From Turnera subulata (lineage: Eukaryota > Streptophyta > Magnoliopsida > Malpighiales > Passifloraceae), in NCBI GenBank assembly GCA_028386065.3, contig JAKUCV010002756.1, positions 79,342-143,341 of the forward strand: a stretch of 64,000 nucleotides of DNA. The letters run 5' to 3'. Below, one piece after another: positions 21,053 to 34,826 of the stretch. The notes below the pieces were generated by a model. The model was not told where the DNA came from and ran no database searches. It saw only the letters and a list, made by a program, of their open reading frames with translations. Positions within the stretch are counted from its first letter, which is position 1; each line of letters begins with the position of its first letter. The position numbers and the translations under genes are program-made.

Positions 21053-22730
21053 TTTTTTTTTATGCTAATCGAGATTTATTGATAAACAAAAACATAAATA
21101 CATAGGAATAGGAAGAAAAAAGTCGGCCAACAAGCGGGGCTGACCAACCGAATCCTATGAGAAAAAGCCTACATTACAGCGATATAAAGAAATACAAACT
21201 TAGAAGACAGAGGAAGGATGGCAGTACAAAGAACTTTTAGTTACAGCTTTCCAAGATTTGACAAATGTAGCATTTCAAAGAACCATGCTTGATGGATAGG
21301 GGAAGGAAGGGTGAACACTTTTGATCCACCAGGTGGCCCTAGCAATTGCAAAGGTCAAAAAAAAAAAGTGTGTTACAATGTGGATCCTTGTAATTGAAAA
21401 TAAGATCGTAGGATGATCTGTTGTATTTGTTCCCAGCAGCTGAAGGCCAAAGGATAAACCAAAGAGGACATGAGGCTGGCATAACCCATGGAACACCCCA
21501 CTAATTAAAAACTCGTTGCCATAAAAGCCAAGAGGATTTACAATGAAGAAAGAGGTGGGAGGGGTTTCAGAAAATTGGAGGCAGAAAGGACACTTATTAG
21601 ACTCATGCTCCTGCAGTATACCTCTTTGATATAGAACGTCTCTAGTAGCAATAACTCCCATAAAAATCAACCATAAAAAGTATTCCACCTTGGGAGGTAA
21701 CAAGGTGTGCCACACATGGGGGATGTTGACATTAGGAGAAGAAGCTTTAAGGAGGAAGTACTCATACCCAGATTTGACGTGATAACCTTTCGCAGGATCA
21801 GGATTCCAAGAGAACATATCAGAGGACACAGGGGACATGGAAGAGTTTTGCAATTCAGCGAGAATAAGGAGGCAGTCTTCTTTTTCCCAGGAATACAGTT
21901 TTCGTCGCCAAGGCCAATCGTCGATTGGTGATGATAGGCAGCAACAGTACATTTCGGCAAGGGAGGCGTTTTGAAGCCGGGAGTTCTGCCAAGAGAACAC
22001 CAAGTATCCTTCGAAAAGCTAATATTTTGACTATTGCCAATCTTGATAGTAATTTCCTTCCCAATAGAGACAGGGGGTTGATTGCTAGAAGAAGAAGAGA
22101 GGACAATGTTTTTCCATGTGGTGGAGGATTTAGAAAGAATGAAAGATGGCAAAAAGGTCCTGCTGAGGCTTCACATTTTCTTTTGATCTAGGAGAAGCAA
22201 TCTGACCCGGAAGTATTGAGGTACTTCCAATACCAAAGCAAGCTCTGGTTTTCAGCGTGGAGAGACTCGATTCCCAGACAGCCAAGATTCTTTGCTTAGA
22301 CATTTTGGACCAGGCAACAAGACAAATCTTATAGTGGTCAGAGGAGCCATTCCAGAAAAATTTCCTTTGCAACCTGAAAATCTTTTTGGGCACTGCCACT
22401 GAGATTTTGAAAAGTGAGAGAAAATAAAGAGGGAGGGAGGAGAGAACAGACCGAATCAAGGTTACTCTTCCAGCTATAGATAAGAATTTGGATTTCTAGG
22501 CCTGTAACTTCTTCTTAAACTTGTCAATGATGGGGTTCCAATTAGCAATTTTCTGCCTGTTGGCGCCGAGTGGAAGCTCAAGGTAGTAGAAGCGGAGGAA
22601 GTCTGCCATGCAATGAAGTTGAAAGGCCAGGGAATTAACAAGATCTGATTCAATGTCGACACCCACTACGGCACTCTTGTGGAAGTTAATGCTTAGGCCA
22701 GAAAATCTGCCTGCAACACATTGAGTTAAA
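21053..22730 (-). mobile_element. 5'-truncated LINE, ORF2 3' part
   Basis: On the minus strand the element ends in poly(A) with the TTAGCAT signature (plus-strand T-run then ATGCTAATC at 21053-21070). Going upstream it shows zf-RVT (CPFCLQFSETPPTS in the frame ending at 21275) and RT C-terminal segments (SVLSSLPLYFLSLF, KICLVAWSKM at 22130-22459). The frame 22474-22662 ends at FSGLSINFHKSAV, the segment just after the RT active site. The 5' end is lost near 22700-22740, where a short direct repeat (TCTGCCTGCAACA) lies. Several frameshifts. I found no clear TSD. Confidence 0.85.
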
Positions 22731-22739
22731 CAATTAATC

Positions 22740-23215
22740 TGCCTGCAACAAACCTCTGTTATCCCAAAGCAAACTTTACAGCTGCTCTAGCCAAGGCTAA
22801 CTCTCTGTGCTACTCTTGTCTAACGCTTATCATGGTTTCTAGGGAACGCAAGCAAAACATACATACATTTCAAATGAAACAACTGCATAGAGCAGCATTA
22901 TATCGGATACAAGTTTAAATCAATTAAAACCTGAATAGCGTTCTAAACTACTAGGACTGACGATGATACAGACATGTCAGCGGCTGCTACATTAATTATT
23001 TGATATCCATCATATTTTGTGAATAATGGGTGCCACTAATGGAAAAAGGCATTACTTTTGTAGGCACCCTCTGGCGCGGATGGTATCTGGACCGGAATTT
23101 CAAGGACATAAAGTTACGAAAGAGAGAAAGTTTGATTCAGCTAGTGTGGACCTGTTAGTGAACCAAAAGCAATAATCATGTACTAATTACCGCTTTTTTT
23201 CCTGTTCACATCTTC
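22740..23215 (-). pseudogene. F-box gene 3' exon relic and flank
   Basis: Bases about 22975-23130 align with the last exon of the F-box gene at 18312-19624 (GGTGCCACT, AATTTCAAGGAC, AAGTTACGAAAG in the same order) but without an open frame. It marks a third tandem copy whose main exon is missing. Bases 22740-22930 hold nothing recognised. Confidence 0.65.
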
Positions 23216-24830
23216 AAGTATACACTTGATTGAATCCTCCTTAAGTGTAGGATCATCAGATTGACTAAGAGTAAGAGAGACCACTGTTCAAAGAATTACA
23301 TCACTAAATGCTACAGCTTCCTCGCAGTAACTAGTATCAATTACATCCTGGAAGGATCGTACGTGTGGACACAATATCAGTTTGCAGAGAAACAAGCAAA
23401 AACATTAGCAGCAAAAAAAACAAGCAAAAGCATACATTTTACCAGCATTAATTAATTAGAAACTCCTGAACGACGAACTAATTAGCAAAAGCAAATTAAA
23501 ATCACTATATTGAGCGGTACGAAACAATTAGCAACCCTGGAGTATAGCATAAAATTTGTTACTGAAGTTGGGGCAACACCACTGAACAATTTATGGATAC
23601 CGAATAGTTGGTTGCATCAATATATTAAAACCAGAATAGAATAACTAGAGTAACCAAGTGTTCTAAACTACTAAGACTGAGACGGAGAAACAAATATACA
23701 TGTCGGCGGCTGTTACATAAATTCGAAATTCGTGTCTTTAGAATAAGTAATTATTGTTGCAGGCAATCTCCGCGGGGACAAGTATCGCAATTTCAAGGAC
23801 TTCAAGTTGCGGAATGGAGAATTTTGATTCTCAAGCAAACCATTCTCCTTCAGTGCCTATAAGACATCAAAATATCAAAAATAAGTGATTCGTTTTGTCA
23901 GAATTACTCCATTCGTAAATTGTAGTAGGAAAAGCATAAAGTACCTGAAGGTTTATAACAATAGATTCCACATTGCAAATCCCTTGCAAAGTCTTGAGCA
24001 ACCTGTCACGGTATGTGGGGAGCCCTCGAAGGTCAACATCCAGGTCCGCGTGTCGTAGTAAAGGGAGATTAATCGATGAAAAATCATGAACCTTCTCGTA
24101 GGCCCCGAAAACATAATACTCAAAAACCTCAAGGTTTGGCAAAGAAAGTTCCAGTTGGCCTACATCTGTCACATTATCCAATTTCAAGCTAAAAATCTTG
24201 GGTCCAGCTATCTTCACGTTTTCGTCCACGAGGCTGTACCGGACGAGGGATACGTTGGAGAGATTAGGGAAGATATTGAAGACATCAAAGCATCATCCGA
24301 AAAGAACCTGAAGTCGCATGTACACATTCAAGATGCAAGCTTGTGAGTCTAAGCATGGAATGACCAAACGAGGAGCGGCGAATGTATAACTCTTTCAAGT
24401 GCAGGGTTTTCAGAGTTGGAGAACCCGACGACAGGTCAGGCAGAGTGGCTTTTCCATGGTGGAAAGGATGAGCAATGATGAGCTCACGAGCGCCGCGAGA
24501 CAGGGCGTAACTGGTGAGCTATTTTAACACTGTGGTTTCCAGATTGGCGTAGTACCGGAATCTGTCTACCCTGCAATTTAGGCGGCGTTGGTCGGTCAAT
24601 ACGGCACGCACAAAATTGTGGAAGGATGAGTCTTGGCCGAAAGATTTGTGGTGGAAGTAGAGGTCCTCTACGGAAGTCCAGAAATGTCTCCATCGCTTGG
24701 AAAGTACAGAGGTCTGAAGGGCGTACTTGGTATCGTTCAGGCATGCGAGGATATGGAGGAGTATGTCGTCCGACAAGTTGCTCAACCTGTCCGGAAATAA
24801 GGTGTTAGGTTCAGGTTTGCAGGATGTGAT

Positions 24831-25433
24831 TGTTGGGGAAACTCGGGTAATTTCCCCACAACTAGTTGAATTGATTCGATAATTCTCAGGAAAGATGGCC
24901 TAGCCTATCTCCTTAGACAGAATTATCATTCCAAGATAAATCCCCAGGAAAGATTGGAGGAACAATTGTTTACTTAAAACCCAACCTCCTAGACAGGACT
25001 CACTTGTACAGTATTTTAATTCACAACTTAAATCGGACAAAAGGCGGCTTATTTGGCCAACAAATAAAACATGGCGGCTTAGCCGCCCAACAAAGAGATA
25101 ACGTGGCTTAACCGGCCAATGTTGAATACTAAACAACTAAACAAATGTGGAAAAATAATGGCGGAATAATAAAGAAAGAGCACACTCAAAAATTGATAAC
25201 GGAGTTCGGCCAGTTTTGCGTATGCCTCCGTAGCACCACTACAAAAGGGCCTGCTCTTTTTAGCAGAAAAAGAGTATTTAGTACAACTGTTAGGATACAA
25301 TGTACTCTGATTTTTGGGATGACTCTAAAGGGAGGTGAGGGGTTTTATTTATAGCATTTTCCAACCCCTCACTTCCACTTCCTAAGTGATGTGGGATACC
25401 AAACCACACCACTATTCACACTACTATTCAACA
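24831..25433 (-). repeat. 3' LTR of Copia 2
   Basis: On the plus strand it begins TGTTGGGGAAACTCGGG and ends ACTATTCAACA. It is very similar to 29583-30182, which has some extra or changed bases near 29660-29740. Confidence 0.92.
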
Positions 25434-25639
25434 ATCTCCACCTTGGTATTTTTTGTAGTCCCACCAAATCTCTATCTTCTCATTCAAACAAAGAACAGCC
25501 TCTGCGGTGCTTCCAACTTGCGCCATCTGGCGCCAACTCAAATGTGCAGGATATTGACCAAGTCTAAACAATGTTCAAACTTGGCCCTTGTCACCACCTT
25601 GGTCATCATATCTGCAGGATTCTCTGTAGTCAAAATCTT

Positions 25640-28600
25640 CTAGAGAAGTATCTCTTCTTCTTCAAGAATCTCCCGCACAAAATGATAGCGAACATCAATG
25701 TGCTTCGTCCGTGCATGAAAGACTTGATTCTTCAATAAATGAATAGCACTCTGACTGCCAGAATATACTACAAGTTGTTTCTGACCAACCCCCAAGTCTT
25801 TAAGCAATCCATAAAGCCAAATTGTCTCCTTCACAGCTTCTGTAATAGCCATATACTCTGCCTCCGTTGACTGTAAAGTGGACTTCCAACTAATAGGGGC
25901 TTTTGCTAAAGTGAACAAATAGCCCATCGTCGATCTTCGCTTATCCAAATCTCCTGCATAGTCAGAATCACAATATCCAACCCCTCCTTGACCAAGTGAT
26001 TCGTCGTTCTGAAACATTAAGCCAACATCTACGGTATCTTTGATATACCGAAGAATCCATTTCACAGCTTGCCAATGACTTATGCCAGGATCATGCATGT
26101 ATATGCTCACAATAATAACAGCTTGTGAAATATCCGGTCTCGTACACACCATTGCATACATCAAGCTTCCGACTACAATGACATAAGAACCTTTTGCCAT
26201 GTACTCTCGTTCTTCATCTGTCTGCGGAGATAACTAACTGCTAAGCTTCAAACGAGGAGCAAGCGGAGTACCTACAGGTTTTGACCCTTCATTGATACCA
26301 AAACGTTGTAGTACTTTCTTCAAATATTCTTTTTGAGTCAGCCAAAGCTTGCCACCCTCTCTGTCCCTGCTTATCTTCATGCCGAGAATCTTCTTAGCTT
26401 CTCTCAAATCCTTCATCTTGAACTCTCTACTCAACTGACCCTTCAACTTGTCAATTTCAACTTGGCTCTTTGCAGCTATCAGCATATCATCAACGTATAA
26501 GAGTAGATAGATATAGGACCCATCTTGTAGTCTTCTCAAATACACACAATGGTCGTATTTGCTCCTTGTGTACTTCTGACCCAACATAAACTTGTCAAAT
26601 CATTTGTACCACTGTCTTGGTGATTGCTTCAAACCGTACAACGACTTGTCTAGTTTGCACAACCAATTTTCTTTACCAGCAACTTTGTATCCATCGGGCT
26701 GAGTCGTATAGATTTTCTCCTTCAAGTCACCGTGTAAGAATGCAGTCTTCACATCAAGTTGAGCTAGCTCCAAATTCAACTGTGCTACTAAGGCCAACAG
26801 AATTCTAGTGGCAGAATGCTTCACAATTGGAGAAATTACCTCATTATAATCAATTCCCTCCTTCTGAGCATAGCCTTTAGCCACAAATTTTGCCTTGTAG
26901 CGAACATTACTTTTGTTAGGAAATCCTTCTTTCTCATGAAATACCCATTTGCATCCAATTGCCTTCTTTCCTTTCGGTAGTTGTGTCAACTTCCATGTTT
27001 TGTTCTTCTGAAGAGATTTTGTCTTCTCATCCATTGCCTCTTTCCGAAAAACTCCGAATGGATTTCGAAAAAGTGGAAGGAACATCATCAACGACTGGAA
27101 GTGCATAGGCCACAGTTTCAATGAGACGTTCTGGTTTTCTCCTTTCTCGTCTTGGTCTACTAGTTTCAATTGACTCGAACTGCTGCGTAGGTTCTCGTGT
27201 CGGAACCTCTTCTTCATCTGACTCTTCCTCTGTCAATGAAGAGTCACCATTGGTGCTCTTAACTGGATCACCATAGTAGGCTCAAACTCCACCTGCTGAG
27301 AAGTACCACAAGCTTCTTCTGGATTTACCTTAGTTGACATGATAGATTCATCAAAGGTAACATCCCTGCTGATAATGGTCTTCTTTGCCTTTAGGCACCA
27401 AAGACGGTATCCCTTCACTCCAGTATTAAGACCCCTAAATAGAGTCTTCTTTGCTCGTGGATCTAACTTTGATTCATTCACATGGTAGTATGTAGTGGAG
27501 CAAAATACATGCAAAGAATCATATTCAATAGCAGGTTTTCTAGACCATACCTCCAAAGGGGTCTTGCCACCTAAAACAGAATATGGCAACCGATTAACAA
27601 GATTTTGAGCAAATGTCACAGCCTCAACCTAAAAATTTCTACCTAGCCCAGCATTAGACAACATACAACGAACTTTCTCCATTAATGTCTTGTTCATATG
27701 CTCTGACACCCCGTTCTGCTGTGGTGTTTTTCTGACTGTGAAGTGCCGAACTATGCCACAATCTTGGCATATCTTCAAGAAAGGATCACTCGTATATTTC
27801 CCACCATTGTCTGTTCGGAGAACTTTAATCTTTCTTTATGACTAGTTCTCAACCTGAGTTTTCCACTTAAGGAAAATCCCAAGCACTTCATCCTTCCTCT
27901 TCAATGTAAACACCCACACTCTTTTGGAAAAATCATCAACAAAAGTGACAAAATAGTGTCTACCTCCAAGAGATGGAGTCTTGGCAGGTCCCCATATATC
28001 TGAATGCACATAGTCCAAATTCCCCTTGGTATCATGGATAGCAGTGCCAAACTTCACTCTTCGTTGCTTTCCCAGAACACAATGCTCACAAAATTCCAAT
28101 TTGCAAGTCTTCGTACCTTTCAACATTTCTTGCTTGGTAAGCATCTGCAAGGATTTTTCACCAGCATGTTCCAAACGCATATGCCACAGCTTTGTTGCCT
28201 CTGCATCCCTCTTGCTTCCAGAAGTTACTGCTGCAACTACCCCAATTACTGTACTACCTTGGCAGTAATACAGAATTAGCTTCCTCACACCTTTTAACAT
28301 CACCAATGCTCATAATGTTGCTTTAAGAATTCCATCTCAGATAGTGACAGCTAAGCCTTTTGATTCTAAAACCCCATAGAAAAAAGATTCTTCTTCAGCT
28401 CTGGAACATATCGAACATCTCTCAAAATTCTTGTGGATCCATCATGATTTTACAACTTGATTGAACCCATCCCGACTATTTTACATGGATTGTCATTACC
28501 CATGAAAACAACCCTGCCATTGAGCTCTTCAAGGTCAAAGAACCATTCCCGAATGGGGTACATATGGTAGGTGCAACCAAAATCCAAAATCCACTCATCA

Positions 28601-29511
28601 ACGTGTGATGCTGAAGGTGAAGCCACCAAAGAAGTATCTGTCTCTGAATCACTCTTGTATTCCGTAACATTTGCATCTTCTGGATTTTTTCCCTTCTTTT
28701 TCTTCTTCGGACAGTCTTTCTTACAATTCCCTTTCTCATGACAAAAGGCACATTCATCTTTGACGACTTTGCTTTTCGACTTGGATCTTCCTCCTCTCCC
28801 CTTTGACTGACCTTGCTGTCGTCCTCTAGCCACTAAGGCTTCATCTGCTGCAAGGTGCTTTGTTCTTCACTTTATCTTGTTCTCTCAACCCATGACTATA
28901 CAAAGAAGAACATACAGACTACAATGATACATTCTCCTTCCCATGAATAGCGTAGTCTCCAGGTGCTCGAATTCATCGGGAAGAGATGATAACAGCATCA
29001 AAGCCAAGTCTTCATCTTCAAATACTACGTCTAAATTGAACAGGTCCTCTACTAACTTTTTAAATAAAGTGATGTGTTCATTCATCGTAGAACCTGGTCG
29101 ATACTCGAACCAGAACAATTCATTAGAACCTTATTCTAACCACTCTTCTTCAAGAAAGTGTCTTCTAATGCCTTCCACTGTTTGTGTGTAGAAACTTCAC
29201 TTTTCAAAGCATATTTCTGCTCCCTGGACAAGCACGATCGAATTGTTCCGCATGCCATCTTGTTTTTGTCGAGCCACTCCTTTTCACTGATATCGTCAGG
29301 TTTCTCTTCATCAATAGTAACATCAAGTTGATCCCTGCTGGAATAGCGAGTCAAAGACCTCACATTGTCGCATGCCAAAATAACCGGTACCATCAAATAT
29401 CTCCACAGCAATCTTCGAACTAGATACTGGGATCCTCGACCATCTGGATGTGGAAGCCATCTCTCCTGACTGTGTACTTGATGTAGCATGTTTTGAACTT
29501 GCTTCTGCCAT
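25640..29511 (-). pseudogene. Copia 2 gag-pol relic
   Basis: Reading the minus strand downward there are gag pieces (29511-28885) and a zinc knuckle CAFCHEKGNCKKDC at about 28745, where the usual His of the CCHC motif is replaced by Asn. The protease follows, WILDFGCTYHM at about 28600, with the catalytic DSG changed to DFG. Then come the GAG-pre-integrase (WHMRLEHAGEK ... CEHCVLGKQ), integrase core (HSDIWGP), RT (GCKWVFHEKEG; LDVKTAFLHG; LLYVDDMLIAA at about 26500) and RNase H (CDSDYAGDLDKRRS, TKHIDVRYHFVRE at 25690). At least five frame changes make it inactive. Confidence 0.9.
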
Positions 29512-29567
29512 TACAAAATCAAAAGATAGTATTCAAAAATTTCAAATAGCCCAAAGGATGAACCTTC

Positions 29568-29582
29568 GGCTCCGCTACCACT
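29568..29582 (-). other. PBS-like site of Copia 2
   Basis: The minus strand reads AGTGGTAGCGGAGCC directly after the 5' LTR end, the same 13-mer TGGTAGCGGAGCC as in Copia 1 and the TRIM. Confidence 0.7.
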
Positions 29583-30182
29583 TGTTGGGGAAACTCGGGT
29601 AATTTCCCCACAACCAGTGAATTGAACTGATTTGATAATTCCCAGGAAAGATGGCCTAGCCTATCTCCTATCTGTTTTAACAGTAAGGTTCTATTTAAGA
29701 GTTCTTTCTGACCTCCTTGTTACCAAGTGAATTTTAGGAGCCTCCTTGACAGGACTCACTTGCACAGTATTTTAATTCACAACTTAAACCCGACAAAAGA
29801 CGGCTTATCCGATCAACAAATGAAACAAGGCGGCTTAGCCGGCCAACAAAGAGATAAGGCAGCTTAGCCGGTTGAATACTAAACAAATAAAGAAAAGTGG
29901 AAAAATAAAGGCGGAATAATAAAGAAAGAACACACTAAAAAATTGATAACGGAGTTCGGCCAATTTTGCCTACGTCTTTGGAGCACCACTAGAAAAGGGC
30001 CTGCTCTTTTTAGTAGAAGAAGAGTATTTAGTACAATTGTTAGGATACAACGTACTCTAATTTTTGGGATGATTCTAAAGAGAGGTGAGGGTCTTATTTA
30101 TAGCCTTTTTCCAACCCCTCACTTCCACTTCCTAAATGATGTGGGATACAAAACACACCACTATTCACACTACTATTCAATA
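29583..30182 (-). repeat. 5' LTR of Copia 2
   Basis: About 600 bp. Its outer end reads TTCAATA instead of TTCAACA, a single change in the terminal dinucleotide that is still followed by the TSD GTGAT. Confidence 0.92.
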
Positions 30183-30359
30183 GTGATTTCTGAAGAAGAA
30201 GAAGAAGATGTGACGGGTTTAGATGCGCAACCACCCATATTCTTTGTTTCAGTTTACCAATCACTAGGTTTTACCTTTAGGGTTTTAATTTAATATATAG
30301 TGAACCACCAAACCCTTTGTATTATTGGCACTATTCTCCACCGAGTACCGCGGATATGA

Positions 30360-31489
30360 GATCTTTTATATATACTAATCTTTTTACCTGTGCGTGGCAC
30401 ATGACAGCATAGTACGAATATTTTTTTAAGGTGATTGTTATTACCAATCAAATTGAAATTATTGAAAAAATTAATAAATTAAATTTTTTATGGCTTCAGC
30501 ATTACTATAATTTCAAAATTTTATATATTTATTTTTCATAATAATTTTTTAATTCACATATACTAATAAACCTTTTTACAAAAAATTTTACTATAATTTT
30601 TTATAAACTTTTTGTTACTTTTTTATGAGGTAGAAATTTTTTTAGAGGTTAATGTTGATTTATATATACTCACCCTATTTCTTGTTTGTAAACAAATAAA
30701 TTTATTTTATATTAATATATGTTATTTAATTCAATATATTTTATTTATTATTTATTTATAATTATTTTTCATACCTTGTTTTCTTTTTTACTTTTGCGAC
30801 TTGGTACATGTCTGTTTTGCACAATATTGAATGGTAACCAAGGATAGTTTAGCTAAAAAATATTGATTGTGCAAATTGGAAGGTCATCAAGAATAATTTA
30901 GGTACAAAATATTGATTTTTTACGAATAAAACCGGTAAGTCATTGGTCAATACTTATTCTATCAGCACCACCATTTGCAATAGTGGTGCACTAACAATGA
31001 CTTTTAGACATTTACTTGCAGAAAAATAATCAATTAGTTCTTTTTAATACTTTGCTTGTTAAAAAATAAAATAGTAAATTCTAATTATTTTTTTTAATAG
31101 GGATAGGAACAGAAATATTTGATCTATTTTTTTCTCATTTTTTTAATATAATTACGTTGTTTAATTGCTAGTTTTTTATTAAAATAATTATTGGAACAAA
31201 AATATAAAATTAATAATACAGTAAAGCCCCAATTGCCAAAGACAATTCCTATATTCTCTAATTGTAATAGCGTACTTTGGCTTTTTTGTGACACCTATAT
31301 ATTATTTGTTGGCTCAAAAGTCACTGCATGCATACAACGTGCTGTAGTAAAGGTCGAACTACAAAGACTGTGAAACAACACTGTCCTTAGGATCTTAACT
31401 GATTAGACTATAAAACAATAAAATAAACAAAGTCGTGATTGAAAGGTGATAATAAACTGAGATTTAAAATAAATAAACAGTAAATAATT
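30360..31489. other. AT-rich intergenic sequence, no gene seen
   Basis: Very AT-rich with many short A/T runs. The short frame at 31191-31373 has no recognisable content. Nothing else supported. Confidence 0.5.
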
Positions 31490-31650
31490 TTTTTTATGCT
31501 AACGGTTACTTTATTGATGGTAGAAGATATGTACAAGAGAATAGAAAACACCATAGGTTACAAGACACCTATAGTGCAGAAAGAGATTACAGGAATTGCA
31601 ATGCAGGGAGAATCAAACAGACAATAAAAGTATCAATATTGACTTAAAGG
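31490..31650 (-). mobile_element. LINE 3' end fragment
   Basis: A T-run followed by ATGCTAACGG (about 31490-31505), then about 100-150 bp of LINE 3' UTR-like sequence, on the minus strand. The 5' end of the fragment is not resolved. Confidence 0.6.
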
Positions 31651-33190
31651 AACGTAGTGATTAGGAGCCTAGGTTGTCCGGGGTTCACTACAGCTTGTGT
31701 TGTTCAAACAATAATTCAACAAACTGGTTAATTTATTTATATACCTTGAAGGGCTGCCTAGCCTAAGTTATCTACAACCTGTTGTCGCTGTTATTGTAGA
31801 TCTACCCTAGTCCCGGACAACCTGCTTTTGCCAGTGATGCCTGTCCTAGAGTGCAGTAGCCGCTGTGCCAGGCGTTGTGATCCTCAACTACCCTAAAAAG
31901 CTCTCTCGATGATTAGTAGGAAAGAGGTTGAATATGGAACGATTTGATTTCTTAGTTTGTCCTCTCGCTTCTTCACTAAGTCATCTAAATTATGCACGAG
32001 GGTGATCAAGCCGCATGCACTGCTAAGTTCTCCATAAACATATCTAGGTAATAACGAATAAAAGAAACCAAATATGAATTATTACTCAAACATCAAACTA
32101 TAGCTACATCCCATAAACCTAAGTAGAAGAAATTAGTTCATAAAAAGATAGAAAATAACAAAGAGAATAGTCGACATGCTTCCCAAAATAAACCTATAAT
32201 CTTCATTTTGCTTCTTGGAAAATTCTCCAACCTTATTCTGTGCTCTAAAAGTTGAATTTGCTGTCTAGAGAAGGGAGTGCTCGAAAGTTGCCAGCTTCCC
32301 CCTCCTTAAAATTTTTCTTTTCTATTTTTTGGGAACCAAACTTCAATTAAAACCCTTGTCTTGAATAATAAGTTCTCTTCTCAAAACCTAGCAGCAAGAT
32401 CTTCTTTCCTTCCAAGAACTGTCCATGTGATCTCCCATAAAGTCTCATTTAAATTAGGCGCAAGCTTCAAATAATTATAAAATAGAGACTTTGACGCAGC
32501 ACCCGCTGTCAGGGTGCTGTCACGTGTGCAGTTTGAACTGGAACAGGTCATTCAGCAGCGCCTCGCTGATTTTTGGGCCAAAATCGTCAAAATATTCTCC
32601 AAAAAGGACCCAATTGCACCTGAAGGTAACAAAGAGTAAGGAAAGTAGTATTTGGCGTAGAAGCAAATGATTTCCTAATTGAATGCATAAATTAATGCTA
32701 AATGCAAGGCCAAAAGACTACAGTGCATGTTGTAAATTGTGTGTAATTTCATGTTCATCAATTATACTCATAATTTATTTATTATTTGAAAAAAAACACT
32801 ATGGAAGTGGGAGTGAGGCCCACATATACCGTTGGCAACACTTGTGTAACACGCAACCCACGCACTACCATGTGTTGTAAAACAAAATGAGTGAGTAGTG
32901 TATTTTCCGCCCGGGTAGTTTTCGTCAATTGTAGTGCTGACCCAGACCCATAAAAGGGGTAACACAGAAAAGTACATGTATGTAAAAAAGAACAAAAATT
33001 TGTGCAGAATCCTTGAACGGGCAATTAAGACAATACGAACCTAAATATGACATTTACCCATTAATCAATTATCTCCTTGAAACATGTTAGAGAATCAAGA
33101 AAGCATCATGCAGCACTAAATGTTTTCTTTGCAGAACAAGATGTGCAACAATGGATGCATGACTCTTTCACTAGACTAAATAATGGAATG
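31651..33190. other. Repeat-like non-coding region, no gene seen
   Basis: A mixed stretch without coding frames. The part around 31660-32340 has the look of an LTR or untranslated region, but I could not find a partner copy or ends. A small inverted repeat (GCAGCACCC ... GGGTGCTG) lies at about 32497-32520. Confidence 0.35.
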
Positions 33191-34826
33191 TGTTAATAAA
33201 GACATTTTTTTTCAAAATTTTCTCCCCATTTGTCCCTCTATTTCATTTTCTTCCCTCTATAGAGCCAATAATCAGCCAAGAACCTTGAGAATGTTTGTGA
33301 CCAGTGATAAAGGCTAGGATGAAAACCAAAGGGTGCAATCAGAAGGTGTAATCCATTGAACGCCCCACCAATTGCAAATGCATTGCCAAAGCAACCAAGG
33401 GAACTTACACTGGAGAAAAAGATGAGATATGGTTTCAATGTGTTGCAAACAGAATGGGCAATTAGCATTAGTTTCAGGAATGATATGGAATAAGATGTCT
33501 ATGGTTGGTATGCCATTCATGAAGATCAGCCATAGGAAATGTTCAATTTTAGGTGGAAGAATAGAATGCTAGACAAAGGGGATAGTACTAGGAGGTTGTG
33601 AGGATTTGAGGAGAATATTATACCTTGATTTGATGCTAAATCCTTTTTGCACATCAGGTGACCAGACGAGGCAATAAGAAGTAGATGAGGATAAAATGCA
33701 GTTTTGTAAGTCAGCAAGGAAAAGAAGACACACCTCTCTTTCCTATGAGTACAACTTTCTGCGTCCTGGCCATCGACCGAGAGATAAGAATGTTTGTTAT
33801 AAAAGTCAGGAAGGGAAGCATCAGGGGTCAAGGAATTACAATAGATGCGGGGGAAACAAGAGTGCAGGGGACCGAAGAAATACCATTCGTCGGACCAGAA
33901 CCTGATATTCTCACCAGAACCAATACTGAGACTGATATGTTCCACAAGAGAGGAGGAAGTTTGACTAGTAGAGCTTGAAGAGAGAATCATATTCATCCAG
34001 ATAGGAGAGGACTTTGCTAAATTAAAAGCAGGCTTAAGATGATTTGAGGGCAAAGCGCATTTGTTTTTGAGTAAATTGAAACATATAGCTCTTTGCGAAT
34101 TGACATACCTCAAGTACCATTTAAAAAGGAGGCTATGGTTCTTTGCAAGAAGACACTCGATTCCAAGCCCTCCAAGGGCTTTTGGTTTGGCAATTTTGGA
34201 CCAAGCTACAAGGCAAATTTTGAGGTGATTAGAGGAGCCGTGCCAGAAGAAGTCTCTCTATAGCTTTACGATCTTTTTTGCCACCGTCGCTGGGACTTTG
34301 AATAGAGAGATGAAGTATAATGGGAGTGAGGATAAAACAGAACCGATAAGAGTAACTCTTGCCGCAATTGAAATAAATTTTTCCTTCTATGATTGTAGTT
34401 TCTTCTTGATTTTCTCTATGATTGGGTTCCAAGGCAGACCAAGATAATTGAGGGGGAGAAACTCAACTTTGTAGTGGATTGCAAGGGCCTGATCATGTAC
34501 ACAGTCTGAATCAATATTGATGCCCACTAGTTCACTTTTGTGGAAATTAATGCTGAGACCAGACATGAGTTCGAAGCATCAGAGAACTCTCTTGAGAATG
34601 AGGAGGGATGCAAAGTTTGCATTTGAGAATATTTAGGGTGTCGTCAGCGTATTGGAGAAGGGAGGTTAAGGTGCCATGAATGGAAAAATCTTCAATAATC
34701 CCCTGAGATGTAGCCTGAGAGAGCATGGAATTGAGACCTTCAGATGCGATAATGAAAAGAAAAGGTGAAAAAGGGTCACCTTGTTTAAGGCCTCTAGTCA
34801 TCTCAAATTCTGGGGACGGTGAACCG

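Larger units (their letters stand above)
24831..30182 (-). mobile_element. Ty1/Copia retrotransposon (Copia 2), degenerate
   Basis: A 5.35 kb minus-strand element with LTRs of about 600 bp at 24831-25433 and 29583-30182 and TSD GTGAT at 24826-24830 and 30183-30187. The polypurine tract (AAGGTGGAGAT on the minus strand, about 25434-25446) adjoins the left LTR and the PBS-like site adjoins the right one. This fixes the minus-strand orientation. Gag-pol pieces lie in the expected order but in several frames. Confidence 0.95.
23702..30238 (-). pseudogene. Broken F-box/FBD paralog split by Copia 2
   Basis: Paralog of the F-box gene at 18312-19624. The 5' end with the ATG is at 30238-30188; the rest is at 24825-23702. 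Between them lies Copia 2 (24831-30182) with TSD GTGAT. The F-box survives at 24785-24650 (NLSDDILLHILACLNDTKYA, SVLSKRWRHFW), then a stop appears near 24519. The LRR part is open at 24229-23945 (SLPNLEVFEYYVF), and the exon 2 counterpart is at about 23858-23702. An N-terminal deletion relative to the paralog also removes about 80 bp between 30188 and 30238. Clearly inactive. Confidence 0.85.

Noticed and set aside
32497..32520. Hairpin GCAGCACCC/GGGTGCTG as a terminator or small-RNA gene
   Set aside because: Short, isolated and without supporting context in a plant genome.
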